Origin: Balanoglossus misakiensis
Lineage: Eukaryota; Hemichordata
Direction of reading: 5' to 3'
Length of the DNA stretch: 64,000 nucleotides
NCBI GenBank assembly: GCA_040954595.2
Contig: CM082579.2
Coordinates: forward strand, 8,370,001 to 8,434,000
The notes beneath the pieces are model-generated. The model did no database searches. It was not told the DNA's origin and was given only the letters and a program-made list of their open reading frames with translations. Shown here piece after piece: positions 39,520 to 51,529 of this stretch. Position 1 is the stretch's first letter. Each line of letters opens with the position of its first letter. Position numbers and translations under genes: made by a program.

Positions 39520-39690
39520 CTTTACTCGAAGGTGTTGTGTTCGGGGAAATTGTGGTTAACGAAATGCAAGTATGCGCATGCGATCCTCTTTTTATAGTCA
39601 AATTGCAAAACCAGGGGTATACACTTCTATCAAGGGACTGGACTGACTGATAGTATATTTGCGCACAGTTCTAGACCCCGGAGCGGGTTC
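39520..39690 (-). promoter_or_regulatory. Promoter block of gene A shared with gene B
   Basis: About 170 bp nearly identical to 44693-44870. Shared landmarks include AAACCAGGGGTATAC, TCTATCAAGGGACTGGAC and AGTTCTAGACCCCGGA, plus the TATA box. Confidence 0.75.
39590..39596 (-). promoter_or_regulatory. TATA box of secreted gene A
   Basis: TATAAAA on the minus strand, 71 bp upstream of the ATG. The identical motif stands at identical spacing in gene B, so the core promoter came along in the duplication. Confidence 0.7.
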
Positions 39691-39696
39691 TTGACG

Positions 39697-39935
39697 ATTC
39701 AATCAATCGGTCAATCAATTAATAATCAATCAATCAATCAATCAATCAATTATTCACTCACTCACTCTCTCACCCACCCACCCACCCAACCACCCACTCA
39801 TTCATTCATTCATTCATTCATTCATTCATTCATTCATTCATTCATTCATTCATTCATTCATTCATTCATTCATTCATTCATTCATTCATTCATTCATTCA
39901 TTCATTCATTCATTCATTCATTCATTCATTCATTC
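39697..39935. repeat. Compound tetranucleotide array: CAAT, CACT/CCCA, then (CATT)n
   Basis: About 240 bp of simple repeats just upstream of the gene A promoter, ending in about 34 perfect copies of CATT/ATTC. Sequences on both sides have counterparts at 44870-44925 with no array between them. Confidence 0.97.
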
Positions 39936-41018
39936 TGATTTGGAGTGTGTCAATATTAATAACACTTAACCATTGTTTTGCGTAAATGAGATAATATGCA
40001 ACTCGAAAACCAAAGTTCAAATCTTAGCTCTTTGTCATGTTTTGCTCGGGACAACTTTTCATTTTCTCTCGTATACAATTTAGAATAAAAGTTAGTAGGG
40101 TTCTTTCCTGACTTCCCCAAACTTCGTGTTATGGTACTAGCAGGTTTTGGTCAATCAATACACCAGGTCACCCAAACCCATATTTCAAAAGGCCTTGTGA
40201 CACCAAATGATTTTTTAACACATTATTGAGCGGATGAGTGGAGCTGTCAATCAAATCTGAAACAGGCTGAGCGTATTTGATAGAGGTTGCTTCGGACTAC
40301 ATTTGCCGTGACATGAATACATAAAACGTGGCGACCAACGCCACCCCCTCCCACCCCATCCCCCAGGCCTGCACTCCCTTGTTTATTCACCGCAAACAAA
40401 ACTCTGCACCGGCGTCGAGATGGAAATATTTGCGTCAGAAACTCGGCCAAAAAAGTACTGAATTATAGCCTTATAAATATGACGTTGGCCACACCGTGGA
40501 CACACTCAACTGCAGTGATTGTCGGCGCTCTCGTGGGTCTTCTGTAGCACGCCGTTCACCACGCTGCCTCAGTCTACAACTCATTCAGCTTTACAAGCTT
40601 TCTTTGGGAATTTTGCTCATGGACCACTACGCGGATAAAGTCTGCGCAATGCTTGATGGTATAATTTGCGTTCAGCATATAGCCTCTAGTACATGGCTAC
40701 CGCAAACTGTCCCACAACCCCTTGCGTTATTCTATCCGCGAAGCGGTCTATGGACAAAATTGCGTCACAAAAATGACTTTCATATTGCAGCAACAGACAC
40801 GAGCAACACACTGTCGCATATATTTCCCATCAAACCTTTTCTGCATACATGTATTTTGTTGAACACAAGTTTAAGTGCAGGACAATTTATCCCCATTTTA
40901 CAGCTCTTAACGCAGATCACAGTTGGCCACTGTTTGAATTTAAAATGTCTGTGTGTTTTTTGCGTAGAAAACTGTGCCACACAATGTTTGTTCAGCTCTA
41001 CAATTGTGTACGGAGGTC
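39936..41018. other. Spacer between secreted genes A and B
   Basis: No exon supported. About 40200-40450 resembles 43200-43480 inside gene B's first intron (shared GAGCGGATGAG and ATTCACC-CAAACAAAACT landmarks). About 40880-41018 continues into the gene B 3' flank and matches the gene A 3' flank. Confidence 0.55.
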
Positions 41019-41024
41019 TTTATT
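41019..41024 (-). terminator. Poly(A) signal, secreted gene B
   Basis: AATAAA on the minus strand about 212 nt past the stop codon. The equivalent signal in gene A is at 37395-37400, in matching sequence. Confidence 0.55.
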
Positions 41025-41235
41025 CAATAACATAAGTATATATACTATATATATGTAGTAAGATACACCCAATACCTGAAATTCAACCATGAAACTTGTA
41101 ACACTATCGCTTTTTTTCAAACGGTAGCATGAACTAAGACGAAATTACGGCATTCTTAATATCACCAGGCGAGATTTCAGCAGAGTATCACGCCAATCAC
41201 ACGGCCTTCGCATATGAACTGCCTGGCTTGTGTTA

Positions 41236-44200
41236 TTAGTAGTCGAAGGTGTCACGGCAGAGGAATTTGTCGACGTCGCCCTCTCTGGTGGCAAAGCAAT
41301 ACTGTACCATGACGTCAGTTAACACCTCGGCTGGGGGAGGCGGTTTGAAACGGATACCGGTTGAAAGTTGACTTGGGCATTGCTGCAATTGCAATGAGAA
41401 AAAATAGATGGTGAAATATGTGATAATATGCTCTAAATTCTGTAAAACAAAGGACTGGATGGGCAACAAAAACAAGTGTATTATAGACCACCCTGTTAAA
41501 CGGTGTCTTGTTTCAAACACAATTAATGAAAAAAGGGCAGCGAGAGAGAGAGACTTTGTCCCTTTGAATAAAACAGCAAGACAAGCGGCTGAACGAGTTG
41601 GTGCATTGGCGATACTGATAGTATTGGAGTGAAGACTGAGAATAGGTTATCAAGACTTACGTCACCCAAGTCAGTACATGTGACCACAGCCCAGTCAGTG
41701 CTGTAATACAACTCGGTTACACATCTCAAGCAGTCTGCCCTATCATAGTCAGTCAACACACCCTGTAAGCGTAAACAGTTTGAACACGTTTGTTAGATTT
41801 TAAGTGGACGTCACAATCTGATGTCGGTCGTACAAACGGAAATGCTAAAAACAGCTGGAAAATGATGTAAATTTCCAGTGAGTATGGAATTATTTAAAAT
41901 GCATGGAAAAATAGTTTTTAATTAAACATTCAAATTTGTGTAACTTGAACTTTGGAAACATTTTGAGACCCTGTAGAACGTAAGAGGCGCTTTCTGAGCA
42001 TAGGTCACACTGGCCCCATTCTATACGAAGGTCGCGCTCTCCTTCGAAGCACACTGACCGGCTGGTCGCGAACCCATTCTACGAAGGTCGCGCTCCCCTT
42101 GAAAGCAATCGCATGCTAATCTGCAGACAAGCTGTCCGCACAAAATGCAAGCGGCATCGATTACTGAAACTGCCATGGAATAACAGGGAGGCGTAACACT
42201 CTGTGGGTGTAAGAGCTCACCGCGACAGAAAATGACAAGTCGTGTTAGCATTGGTAAAGGAAAAACAGCTTAATTCTCGCTACCTTAAAACAGATTTTAT
42301 CTACCTACAGTGAGAGATGAAAAACTCATACGGTCGACATAATTTCAAGATGGCCGATTTTTGCCACGTTTAAGAAATGGAAGTTCAACTCAACGACATT
42401 TTGTTCTTTTGAGCTCAAGAGAAAAATGCTTGCACTGTACGCTGATCTAGCTGTTTACTACATGAGGCCCTGAAGTGATAATTTAAAAACAAATGAAGGT
42501 TCATGGTGACACAGATCTTCATCAGACTATGATCTGTAAACATGACGTGATCTGCAGTATGTGTTTACGACCTTCTTGAACTATACGACCAGAGTTATCG
42601 GATCCAATTTGATAAAACTTCATGCAGCTATTGTTATTGCTGATATATGGCTGTACCAAACAGTTTCTTGTCAAAGCATGGTAATTTAAAATGGAATGAA
42701 CATTTACAACCCTTTATACTAACTATATTTGTCCAGCTTCACCGACTAAATCTGATAAAAGCTTCCTACGTGTATTAGCCTCCATGTGACCTTACTGCCT
42801 TATATAGTGGCAGGTGTCGGGTCGAGTGAGCCTGTTATTGTCGGTGAGGGCGGTATTCCTGGCATGGTTCGCCGAGTTCTGGTTTACCCAAATGTGGAGC
42901 ACGGTGCGGTATTTACATTCCACATGCAGAAACTCAATAAAGGCTATACTGTAGTCCTCTGTCCCACTTGAGTGAACACCTGAGCTCAGATAACGTTATA
43001 TGGGCACTTAACGTGGAATTTATCAGAAGACCTCATAAACAGCAAATAAATCTAATCTTCAAAAGCACCAGTGACTGACAAGACCAGGGATAGGACTACA
43101 ATGGTAAAAATGAATGGGTCATTGCTTTGTTCTCATGGTCTGACCTTCTACGAAGAAATATTTCAGCTATTAGAATTTTGGGCCACTGAAACAATTCACC
43201 GGTTCACAATAAAAGCCTTATTTTTCTAGGCCCTGTGATACCAAATGGCACCGTATGGAATTGATTATTCAGCAGAAAATACTGAGCGGATGAGCGCAGC
43301 TGTGTCTCATATTACGTTTTGATTTCGCAGGGTTTTTATTCAACGCGCAAACAAACGGATAATAGTTTGCACTGGGTAGCGCGTAGGTCACGACCCCCTC
43401 CCCCTCCTGTGTGTGTATACGTGCATTCACCCAGGGTCTATGATTCACCACAAACAAAACTGTGCTTCGGCGTAGCGATTATCAAGAGGCTGTCGCTCGT
43501 CCACAACTACACTGAATTTCAGCTATACGTACACGGTCGCCGTTTTCTTATTTGCTACGTTCGTTTTATTGGTCAGTACATTTTGGTATAAGCATACTAC
43601 AAACCCGTAGTAATACCTGGTCACCACGCTTGCTTTTGGAATACAAGGCCGTGCATTTAGTCTACAATTAAGAAAATTGCCAAGTCAGCATTAACAGCTG
43701 TCCAATGTTTTGTCTATTGGCAAAAACATTTCATAGAGTTAATTAAGCATTTCATTATAGACAGTAGAAGAAGTTGGTCTTCTATTAATACTCAATGATC
43801 TTATAATAGAAGACGGATTCCAATGCGGTCGTATGTATATAGTGTGCACACATCCCAAATGGTACATATATAATTGCAAACGGTGCCAAACACCCGCTCA
43901 TCTATTTTGGGATACGCTCGTTTAATTCCAGCAGACTCATATGAGGTAGAAACGTTAGAAAACAAGGGAAATGAAACATTCATGTTTCTGGCATATACGC
44001 TGCATTGGCGGGCAGGTATATAGACACATATACATAAGAAATACTGCAATTTCGTTTGTATTCTTGTATTTTTGTGCCATGATGCACGACTCAGCCAAAA
44101 GAAAATAAACGTATCCCGAAATAGATGAACGAGTGTTCAAAGGATTTTTTTTTTCAGAATAAGTCAAACAAATCTGAACCTAATTACCCCCCCCCCCCAA

Positions 44201-44692
44201 AAAAAAAAAACACACGTCAGAATCTAACACATGAGATATCTCTTTCGGCGCCTTAGCATGGATCGGGTCATATCTGTCCCAAGTACAATGGCCGCAATCT
44301 AAGTTAACTTTATACTGAAATGGTAAACTACTGGCAGACGGTGTGCCGTCGTGAGGTAAGAAACGATTATTTACCAAATCGATATCGGGATTTTTGTCGA
44401 ACGTCTCGCCGAGTATGCTGAATATCAGGAAGGACTTGGTGTCATCTATGAACTCCGAGGTCGTCAGGTAGGTCGTTTGCGCATCATCGGGAATCAGAGC
44501 TTCAACCTCGCTCAGCTGTCTCTGGTTCAAACCCGAGGGGCAGGGTACGTCGTGGGTGCAAGACATGTTGTTGATCCTGCCTGTGATTCTCTTCACCGAG
44601 CACATCAGGCACGAGTTGGGCTTGCCTCTCAGCACGCCTTGCGCCGCCGTGCTGAAGAGCAAGACCAAGCAAACGGTCAGAGAGGTTCGCAT
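41236..44692 (-). CDS. Secreted cysteine-rich protein, paralogue B (unrecognised family)
   Basis: Second tandem copy, 188 residues. Exons: 44375-44692 (106 codons), 41661-41762 (34), 41236-41382 (48 plus stop), all phase 0; the first intron is about 2.6 kb. The signal peptide and the first 35 residues are almost identical to A, and the same ten cysteines are present. Exon 1 differs from A mainly in two short stretches: after KRI, and the segment LSEVEALIPDDAQTTY. Exon 2 (GVLTDYDRADCLRC to VVTCTDLGD) is much more diverged than exon 1 and has lost the NST sequon of A. Exon 3 keeps CPSQLSTGIRFKPPPPA and DVMVQYCFATR. An upstream in-frame Met at 44752 exists, but the Met at 44692 matches A and gives a proper signal peptide. 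Function unknown; likely extracellular. Confidence 0.85.
41532..41565. repeat. Short palindromic dispersed repeat, copy 2
   Basis: AAAGGGCAGCGAGAGAGAGA then GACTTTGTCCCTTT, between exons 2 and 3 of secreted gene B. Confidence 0.7.
42012..42107. repeat. Short tandem duplication in gene B upstream intron
   Basis: Two copies of an approximately 37-bp unit containing CCCATTCTA, CGAAGGTCGCGCTC and CCTT, about 57 bp apart, in the first intron of gene B. Confidence 0.75.
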
Positions 44693-44762
44693 CTTTGCTC
44701 GAAGGTGTTGTGGTCGGGGAAATGGTGCTAAACGAAATGCAGGTATGCTCATAGGATCCTCT

Positions 44763-44769
44763 TTTTATA
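44763..44769 (-). promoter_or_regulatory. TATA box of secreted gene B
   Basis: TATAAAA on the minus strand, 71 bp upstream of the ATG, inside the block duplicated from or to gene A. Confidence 0.7.
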
Positions 44770-44892
44770 GTCAAATCGCAAAACCAGGGGTATACTCTTC
44801 TATCAAGGGACTGGACTGACTAATAGTATATTTGTGTACAGTTCTAGACCCCGGAACGGGTTCTAGACGAATCAATCAATCGGTCAATCAAC

Positions 44893-46430
44893 CTGATTTA
44901 CATTGTGTCCATATCAATAACACGTTACATTTTAGGATCCGTAATTAAAGTAAGGGGATGGTGAATTTCGTATGGTAGGGGCGCCATATATGTCACTGAA
45001 ACTGCTGGGAGATGGGCCGGGTGAAATTAAGGAAGGGGTGTGCCGTGTAAAAGAATGTGAAACCCCCCCCCCCCCCTCTTTACGGCGCATTTCTAAAATG
45101 TGACATCCCCAGTCCATGATTATAAAATGTGACCCTCCAACCAAAGGACAAATTTTGATAGACTGAGGCATATTACTTGGCCCTGTCAATGTGCACCCAA
45201 AAGCTACCAAGATGTCAAAGTTTGTTACCCACGGCACGTCAATAATATAAAGATAATTGACCACAGCATACATTTACCCTCTTGGAAACTACTAGTATCT
45301 GGGTCAGAGCATGTTGCAGAGTGGGGCAAGGTCGGGACAGGCTTATTTTACATGTTCGTCGATAACAACAGCGCCACCCGGCGACAAAACATGCCTATGC
45401 TTATCTTTCGGGTTTGCAACTGCGCAGTTGCCCAGCTTCAAGATGTACAAGTCAGAAATGTCATCAAAATTATGTTATGTTTCATTAAAAAAATATGTTA
45501 TGGTGTGGTGTGGTGAGGCCTGAGGTGTTTAATAAAGTTGTTTTACTAAGGAAGTTATACAAAGTAAAACGGGTTGGGATGTTGCGCATGACAGTATTAA
45601 ATATGAAACTACATCTCATACCTGTCAATGCAATTACAAGTTTCATTTATTTTTAAAGTTCACCATTTACGATTGTATACAGTGTTACGACACGCTGGCC
45701 GTTTTGTTCCGAAACAGGGCAGTGAGCAAATAGACTTACGCGACCAGCACCACGGCAGTCCCAACAGCGACGTTCAGTCCGTTCTGACACAATTCCCCGG
45801 TAGACGGCACGGCTTTCGGACGAATTCCCCATGAGGTAGCACGACTTCTGGGCGCGGTTTCCAGACCAGGACAGCATGAAATACAGCACAGTTTCTGGGC
45901 GCTGTTTCAAGACCAGTGTATCAGGAAATAAGGCACAGCTTCCAAGCCGGCGAGGAACAGAACAGCTAACACGGACAAGTCCAAATTAGTAGCTACGCCG
46001 CAACACAACGTGCGGGCTTTTTATATGGGGAAAATAATGAATGCACCACACCTGGTCACGCAAAATTCAAATTACGAAAGTAAACGAAAACACACCTGGT
46101 CACAAAACAAAAGCAAACACCTCCTACGTAACAACAGAAATCTTTGTCCGGAAGGATTATGAAAAATGATAATAACGATCTGATGAGAATTACAATAGGC
46201 AAAATATTGAATAGAATATTGAATCATAAAGTTCATTTGTACAGAAAAAAACCGTAAAAATGGTATATACATATAAATGTTAAACAAATTTAATTTTCAA
46301 CATGTATTTAATCAGACCAACTGCACTACAGGTCATTATAAACGGACATTCATTCTACAAATAATTAGGTAGAACGTGTAACTCTGGTTCATCATCTCTT
46401 TTTGATTGACAATTGATGTGATGTTTCTAA
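44893..46430. other. Intergenic region between gene B and the FGF-like gene
   Basis: Contains a C run near 45063-45076, a 57-bp repeat (45684-45740) with a second copy at 63878-63934, and the FGF-like 3' UTR (minus strand) near 46.2-46.4 kb. No coding exon seen. Confidence 0.55.
45684..45740. repeat. 57-bp dispersed repeat, copy 1
   Basis: GTTACGACACGCTGGCCGTT and GAAACAGGGCAGTGAGCAAA are shared with 63878-63934; only a few bases differ. Confidence 0.75.
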
Positions 46431-49400
46431 CTACCAGTCAAACTTGCTGCCGAGTTTGCAGATGTCCAGCGCCTCCTTCTGCACCACGAACTGCGCCTCC
46501 AGATCTCCGGGACCGATTTTCGTCGGGTGCACAATGTTGCCGTTGCGGCGCACACCCAGAAAGTGGCCCGGGCAAGCACGTGACTCGAACGTGCAGTACC
46601 CGTCACCGCCTTGTCGTACGACCAGCTCGCCGTCCATTCCACCGTGTCCCTGCACGCAGTAGTGGCGCGAAAAAAAAGAAAGCCAGTCGGTTAGTCGACA
46701 GTGTGAAAACGCGGGAAAAATCTTAGTCGACAGTGTGAAAATGCGGGGAAAATCTCAGTGGTATATCGAACGATTTCAAGTAAACATCCGCTCATTTGTT
46801 TCAGGGGTTTACACATTCGTCCATAACACGTCATCCACGGCAAAAGATGCGATTAAAGGAAAGGAAATCAAAACAATATAACTTTCCCAGCAACACACTT
46901 CTCGCCAAAATAAGATGCTACAAAAATAGACAGATTTACAAGCTTATGATTCAAGAAATCTTATAACTTTCTAAATGTTCAAAACCCAAAATAATTGAGC
47001 AAGTTTTATCAGTTTTACAACATCTATTCTATTCGTGCTGTTCAAGGGGACGTACATGCATCAGCCCCACGACGTCAATTTAGCTTGATATCGCTTGACA
47101 GTGTTATTTTTGTCACTTCCGTGACGTCCGCGATCGAGCCATCAGGGATCGCCATCAGTCACGATTATTTGTGTGTCAAATTTTAACAAAACCCAGTGTG
47201 ATAATTGACCTTAATTGACGACCTCTCTAGATAATTGGTGAGTCCATTCGGACATTTGTCATCCATTACATGATAAACTAATAAGCGTCTCTGGGTCAGA
47301 TTTTCCGAAAAATGATAGCCCTCCAAACCGTCCATTTTTGGATATATTAAAGGGTGTGGTGAGTCTTTTACAAACGAAGAAAAAATGTGTGTTCACAGTC
47401 TTGTTTTCATAAAAAAACGCTACTTTAAATTTTCTCCTTAGAGTTGACATAGAAATTGACTGCCATTCCGAATGTCAAATTAGAGAAAATACATAATCTT
47501 TCGTTGTCATTCAAAATTTGCATGGTGACCCCGAGAATAATCTAAAGTTGCATTGAGCGAAATGTGACAAAAGGTCTAAGATTTTGATTTTCTAGGCGCA
47601 GTCTACATTGCATGTACTTGTACGGTGTAGGGGTTGTTAAATAAAATAATGGCACTTAATAGTGCTTCAGTATCCCTGACAAATTGCCTTCAACTTTTCT
47701 TATCACTTCATACAATGCAATATCTCATTTAGCTCTGGATGTATTTTGACGCTCATCGTTTTGAAAGGGAGGTAAAACGCGAGATGGGACACAACCAACT
47801 TTTCAATACATCCAAGTCGAACTTACGGCCAATTATTTCAGACCGCACTGTTTCAACATACCCATTTGGGCAAAGGTTTACGTGGCATGTCTATTACCAC
47901 TTGGAGATTACAATTAGAGGTCATTTTATTGCGACTGATCCATCAGGGATTCTCATCGAGTATTAATGTTTCAAATTTCAGCGGCATCCAATGCGATAAT
48001 TTGCTTTAATATGCGATTTTTTTCGAGGATTTGAGTCGAATAGGTCGTATAAATGCAGGCGATAATAACCGCGTTGGCAACATTTGTGGCTATGGATAAT
48101 TTAAAAATGGTTGATAATACATTACTCTCTTGGTGTTTTAGAGGTTTTGCGTCAACACCCACACTATCGTTTACTGATATACCGACTAAGGCTAGACATT
48201 GTGATTTGTTTTCAGATGTCACCATGCCAGCCCCATCGGCATATTTCAATAGGCAGAACAGCATATCCATCAACATATAAAATATGTGAAATATTGTCAA
48301 ACGTGAGCGACTCTCTCCCTTTAACTCAGTGCGACCGCCATCTCCAAGTGAACACCTGGACATTCATAGAGTTCAGTAAAATCAGAGTTGTCGCTTTCAG
48401 CAGATTTCATCGACTTATGCAATCTCATAATTTTCAGTCACGTGACCCGGTCACAGGTACATCAACAGTGGAAGTACTCAAGGTCACGTCCATTTAACGG
48501 CCAATTCATTATTGCAGCCGCGCTTTGAGCGAACCACGAAGGAAGTAATTAATGGAGGGATTTCATATTCGCTTTTGTCGAAGGTGATAATGATCGTATC
48601 CGCCTATCTGCCCCTCTGTGCAATGTAAACGCTGAATACATGTAAATGTATACTGGTTGTCTTGCCTGCCTCCGACCGGAAATCTCCACTGCATCCGAAA
48701 TGCACATAGAAAACCGCGATGTTCAATCAACGGCACAACGTACATGTATACCCCTCGAACCTGTTAGCTCTATTGAGAAAATTTACAGTGATTTTTTAAC
48801 AAGACGATGAACACTCTGCTTTGTTCTTTTTTTTTCCAAAAAGACTAGTAAATATAACTTTACTGAAAATCTGTCCATCTATCGATGTTGAAAACTACAA
48901 TTCAACTAAGAATACATTTCATTCTCTGCGGTTACCATGCTTACCCTTAGAAGAAGTTACAAGAGTATAAGAGTTGAACAGAGCTTACCGTTCCTACGAA
49001 TTTATGATCACGCAGCGTCACAAATTGTTGTGTGTTAGAAGTACTCTGAAGCATGACGACTGTTGGCTCCACAAACAACATTTTGAAGTGACCTGAAATG
49101 AGAGAAGTCTAATTTCCATTAGATGGATGGATGGATGGACGGACGGACGGACGAACGGACGGACGGACAGACTGACAGACAGACAGGCAAACCATGGTAT
49201 CACAACCCTGTTGAAGAGACCGTGAGTGGCTTCCACGGCGATCTTTTTCACTCTATCGAGAGAGGCACATATACTCGGTGTGAGTATGCCATACCCACCT
49301 GTCGACCCAAACACGCTCCTTCCGTAAAGCGCCGCCGACTTTTCCAAAATACGCACGTATTTCCCGCTTGCTCTTGACCAGATGCGGACCACCACGGCCG

Positions 49401-49794
49401 GAAACACTCGATTTTCAACCATCACGGGTTTGTTCAGACTGGTGGTGTAAAGAAACTGCAAATCGTCGAAATCCACCTCGCAGACTCGCCTGTACCCCAT
49501 GATGTGATCGACTTGTCTTTGCGACAGGTTCACTGGTAAGACAAACCGACGGTCTTCCGCGGTGTCAACGTCCACCAAGTCAGACCGTCCTTCCGTCACG
49601 CGCTGCGTCCCGGATTCAGGTGGAAATCGGGCGTCGTTGTCATCTTTGCGGCGGTTTGAGTGACCGGTTTGCGCTCCGGGAAACATTTTCGCGGCTCCCG
49701 GATAAATTGACATCGCAGTCCCCGAGTGACGCTGACGAGCCCTCGGGCCGACGCGCCGTTCTCGCGCTAGAGAGTCCGTGGGTCGATGAAGCAT
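46431..49794 (-). CDS. Fibroblast growth factor-like beta-trefoil protein
   Basis: Probable secreted growth factor of the FGF family, about 272 residues as modelled. Exons: 49299-49794, 48989-49092, 46431-46649; phases 1 then 0. The middle exon is exactly 104 nt, the classic second coding exon length of FGF genes, and encodes the matching strands (VVMLQSTSNTQQFVTLRDHKF). Exon 1 ends with the first trefoil strands (VVVRIWSRASGKYVRILEK). Exon 3 has YCTFESRACPGHFLGVRRNG, which lines up with the FGF segment ending FVGLKKNG, including the invariant Cys region. The roughly 120 residues before the trefoil are low in family similarity and show no signal peptide. A splice-acceptor-like tract ending at 49798 suggests a further 5' exon could supply one; the Met at 49794 is therefore provisional. 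The pattern is too divergent for a subfamily assignment, and an IL-1-type trefoil is a weaker alternative. Confidence 0.75.
46691..46755. repeat. Tandem duplication of a 32-bp unit
   Basis: Two adjacent copies of a unit beginning TTAGTCGACAGTGTGAAAA, just upstream of the FGF-like third exon in its intron. Confidence 0.85.
47300..47480. repeat. Dispersed repeat family copy
   Basis: 47300-47415 resembles 14661-14775 (shared ATATTAAAG, GTGTTCACA and TTGTTTTCATAAAA landmarks). 47400-47480 resembles 7960-8010 in an AMPA receptor intron. It lies in the second intron of the FGF-like gene. Confidence 0.55.
49121..49170. repeat. (GGAT)n/(GGAC)n microsatellite
   Basis: Short tetranucleotide array in the 206-bp first intron of the FGF-like gene, between its first two coding exons. 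Confidence 0.9.
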
Positions 49795-50436
49795 CGCTTG
49801 AAACAAATCAAACCCGAAAAAAGAAGGAAGTCTACTTAGATAGTAAATGTGAGATCCGAACTTCGAGACAAACTTCACTTTGGCCGTATCCTTCAGTTAT
49901 GCCGCGTGGTCACCACAACATGTTTGGAGAGCTGTGACCAGACAAGATCGGCGGAAGGTTGCTGCATGGGTCAGTGCCCAGCCGTCGAAGGACGAGCCAT
50001 TTTGGGTCACGCTGTCACCACGGTGCGTATACGCGAGAATTGTTCCCAAGTTTTGTCAACACGTGAAATGTCGTTTGCCTTTTGCAACCTCAACGACGGT
50101 AAGCCTTCCTGTCTTTGAAATCAAAATAAATACGGCGACCTAGAACGAATTTATATGCAAAACGGGCAACAATATATCGCGTCGTTCTGTGCGCAACAAA
50201 GCACTTTAAAACTTTATGCTCGCTGGAAGCTTCGTCACAATCACGAGACGTTTTCATTGAGAACGTTCGAACGACTGAGTCGATCATAGGATTAGATTTT
50301 ACGAGATTTTATTGCCAATATTATTGTACTGATTATTGTAGGGTTGTACTGATCTTCAAAAATCATTGCTCATTTTGTCAACACGCTCACGAACTGGCAA
50401 TCTTACACAATATGTGCATGCTATTAATGGACCGTC
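49795..50436. other. Upstream region of the FGF-like gene
   Basis: Starts with a minus-strand pyrimidine tract and AG (49799 upward) that looks like a splice acceptor. Beyond it I see no convincing exon before the transposable element at 50440. Confidence 0.5.
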
Positions 50437-50439
50437 TTA

Positions 50440-51529
50440 GGGACTGTCCAGAATTTACTTCCAGGGGGGGGCTGGAGGATTTTCAGGGGGGGCCACCCAT
50501 TTTCCCCAAGAAAAATTAGGGGGGGTCAGACATAAAAATCACAATCCTTTAGGGGGGGGCATGTAAAAAACCCTCACAAACTCAATATTTGCCCATAAGT
50601 ACTGATTTATAAGAAACAAACCAGCATGGCTACCTGGATGACAGATGAACTCCGCAAGTGCATTAAATCTTCATAAAGCTTGAATTTCCGGTAATTTTTA
50701 CAGTGGGTTATCTACTACAGTTTCTTGTTCTACTCTGTGAAGCATAATAAAATGCCCAGTATTTGGCCTGCCAGCACAGACCATAAATGTACAGTGAACA
50801 GTCAGTGTTGTTACTGTTGACGAGTTCAATTCAACTTTCAAGTCCAGACTAGAATTCGTTAATTTTCTCATCAATCATTCATATATGTACATATAAAAAG
50901 TTAATTTGCTTTTGGGTTCATTAAAATGCAGCTTTGAGCTCTGTATTTTATAAAATTTTCTTACAGGGGAGGGGGACACCCCCTCCCAAACCCACCCCCT
51001 TCACTTCTCGGTTTACAATATCTGCCAACACAGAATACAAATACTTAACAAATATAAACAATGTTCAGTTTTAATATCCACTGATGAGGATAAACATCAG
51101 TTTCAAATTCTTTTCATGGGAGCGCTGTTTTTCTTTTTTTACAAGATAGATAGGTGATGTGTATTGCTGTGTGAAAGAAAATGGGGGGTGGGATTTCAAA
51201 AGTTTAAGCTGTTCGGAAGGGGGGGGGATTGAAAATATTTCGGGTTGTGTACGGGGGGCATGTGAAAATTAACGGTAAAAAAAAATTAATTCTCCCCCCC
51301 CCCTTCCAGAGGTGTTTGTAAATGCAGCCTTATCAGACTGTATGTGTCGTAGTCTGTACCAGTAAGCATGCATGTATATATTGGGGGGGGGTCATGGAAA
51401 AAAAACAGGAAATTTACGGGGGGGCCACAGATTTCCTCCACAATTTACAAGGGGGGTCCATGGAAAAAAATCACCAGGAAAATAAGAAATCCTCCAGCCC
51501 CACCCTGGAAGTAAATTCTGGACAGTCCC
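50440..51529. mobile_element. Non-autonomous DNA transposon with ~48-bp terminal inverted repeats
   Basis: The left end reads GGGACTGTCCAGAATTTACT and continues TCCAGGG then GGCTGGAGGATTT. The right end is its reverse complement, ending AAATTCTGGACAGTCCC. The element is 1,090 bp and is flanked on both sides by TTA (50437-50439 and 51530-51532), a likely target-site duplication. The inside is rich in runs of seven to ten G near both ends and has no transposase frame. The superfamily is unassigned. Confidence 0.85.

Noticed and set aside
39691-39969. 92-codon open frame rich in HSFI repeats
   Set aside because: Translation of the CATT microsatellite.
40496-41035. 179-codon plus-strand open frame between genes A and B
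   Set aside because: No splice context or family match; much of it is the 3' flank duplicated near gene A, where the frame is not kept.
44693-44752. Upstream Met extending gene B by 20 residues
   Set aside because: Gene A uses the internal MRTSL start; the extension falls between TATA box and ATG and would spoil the signal peptide.
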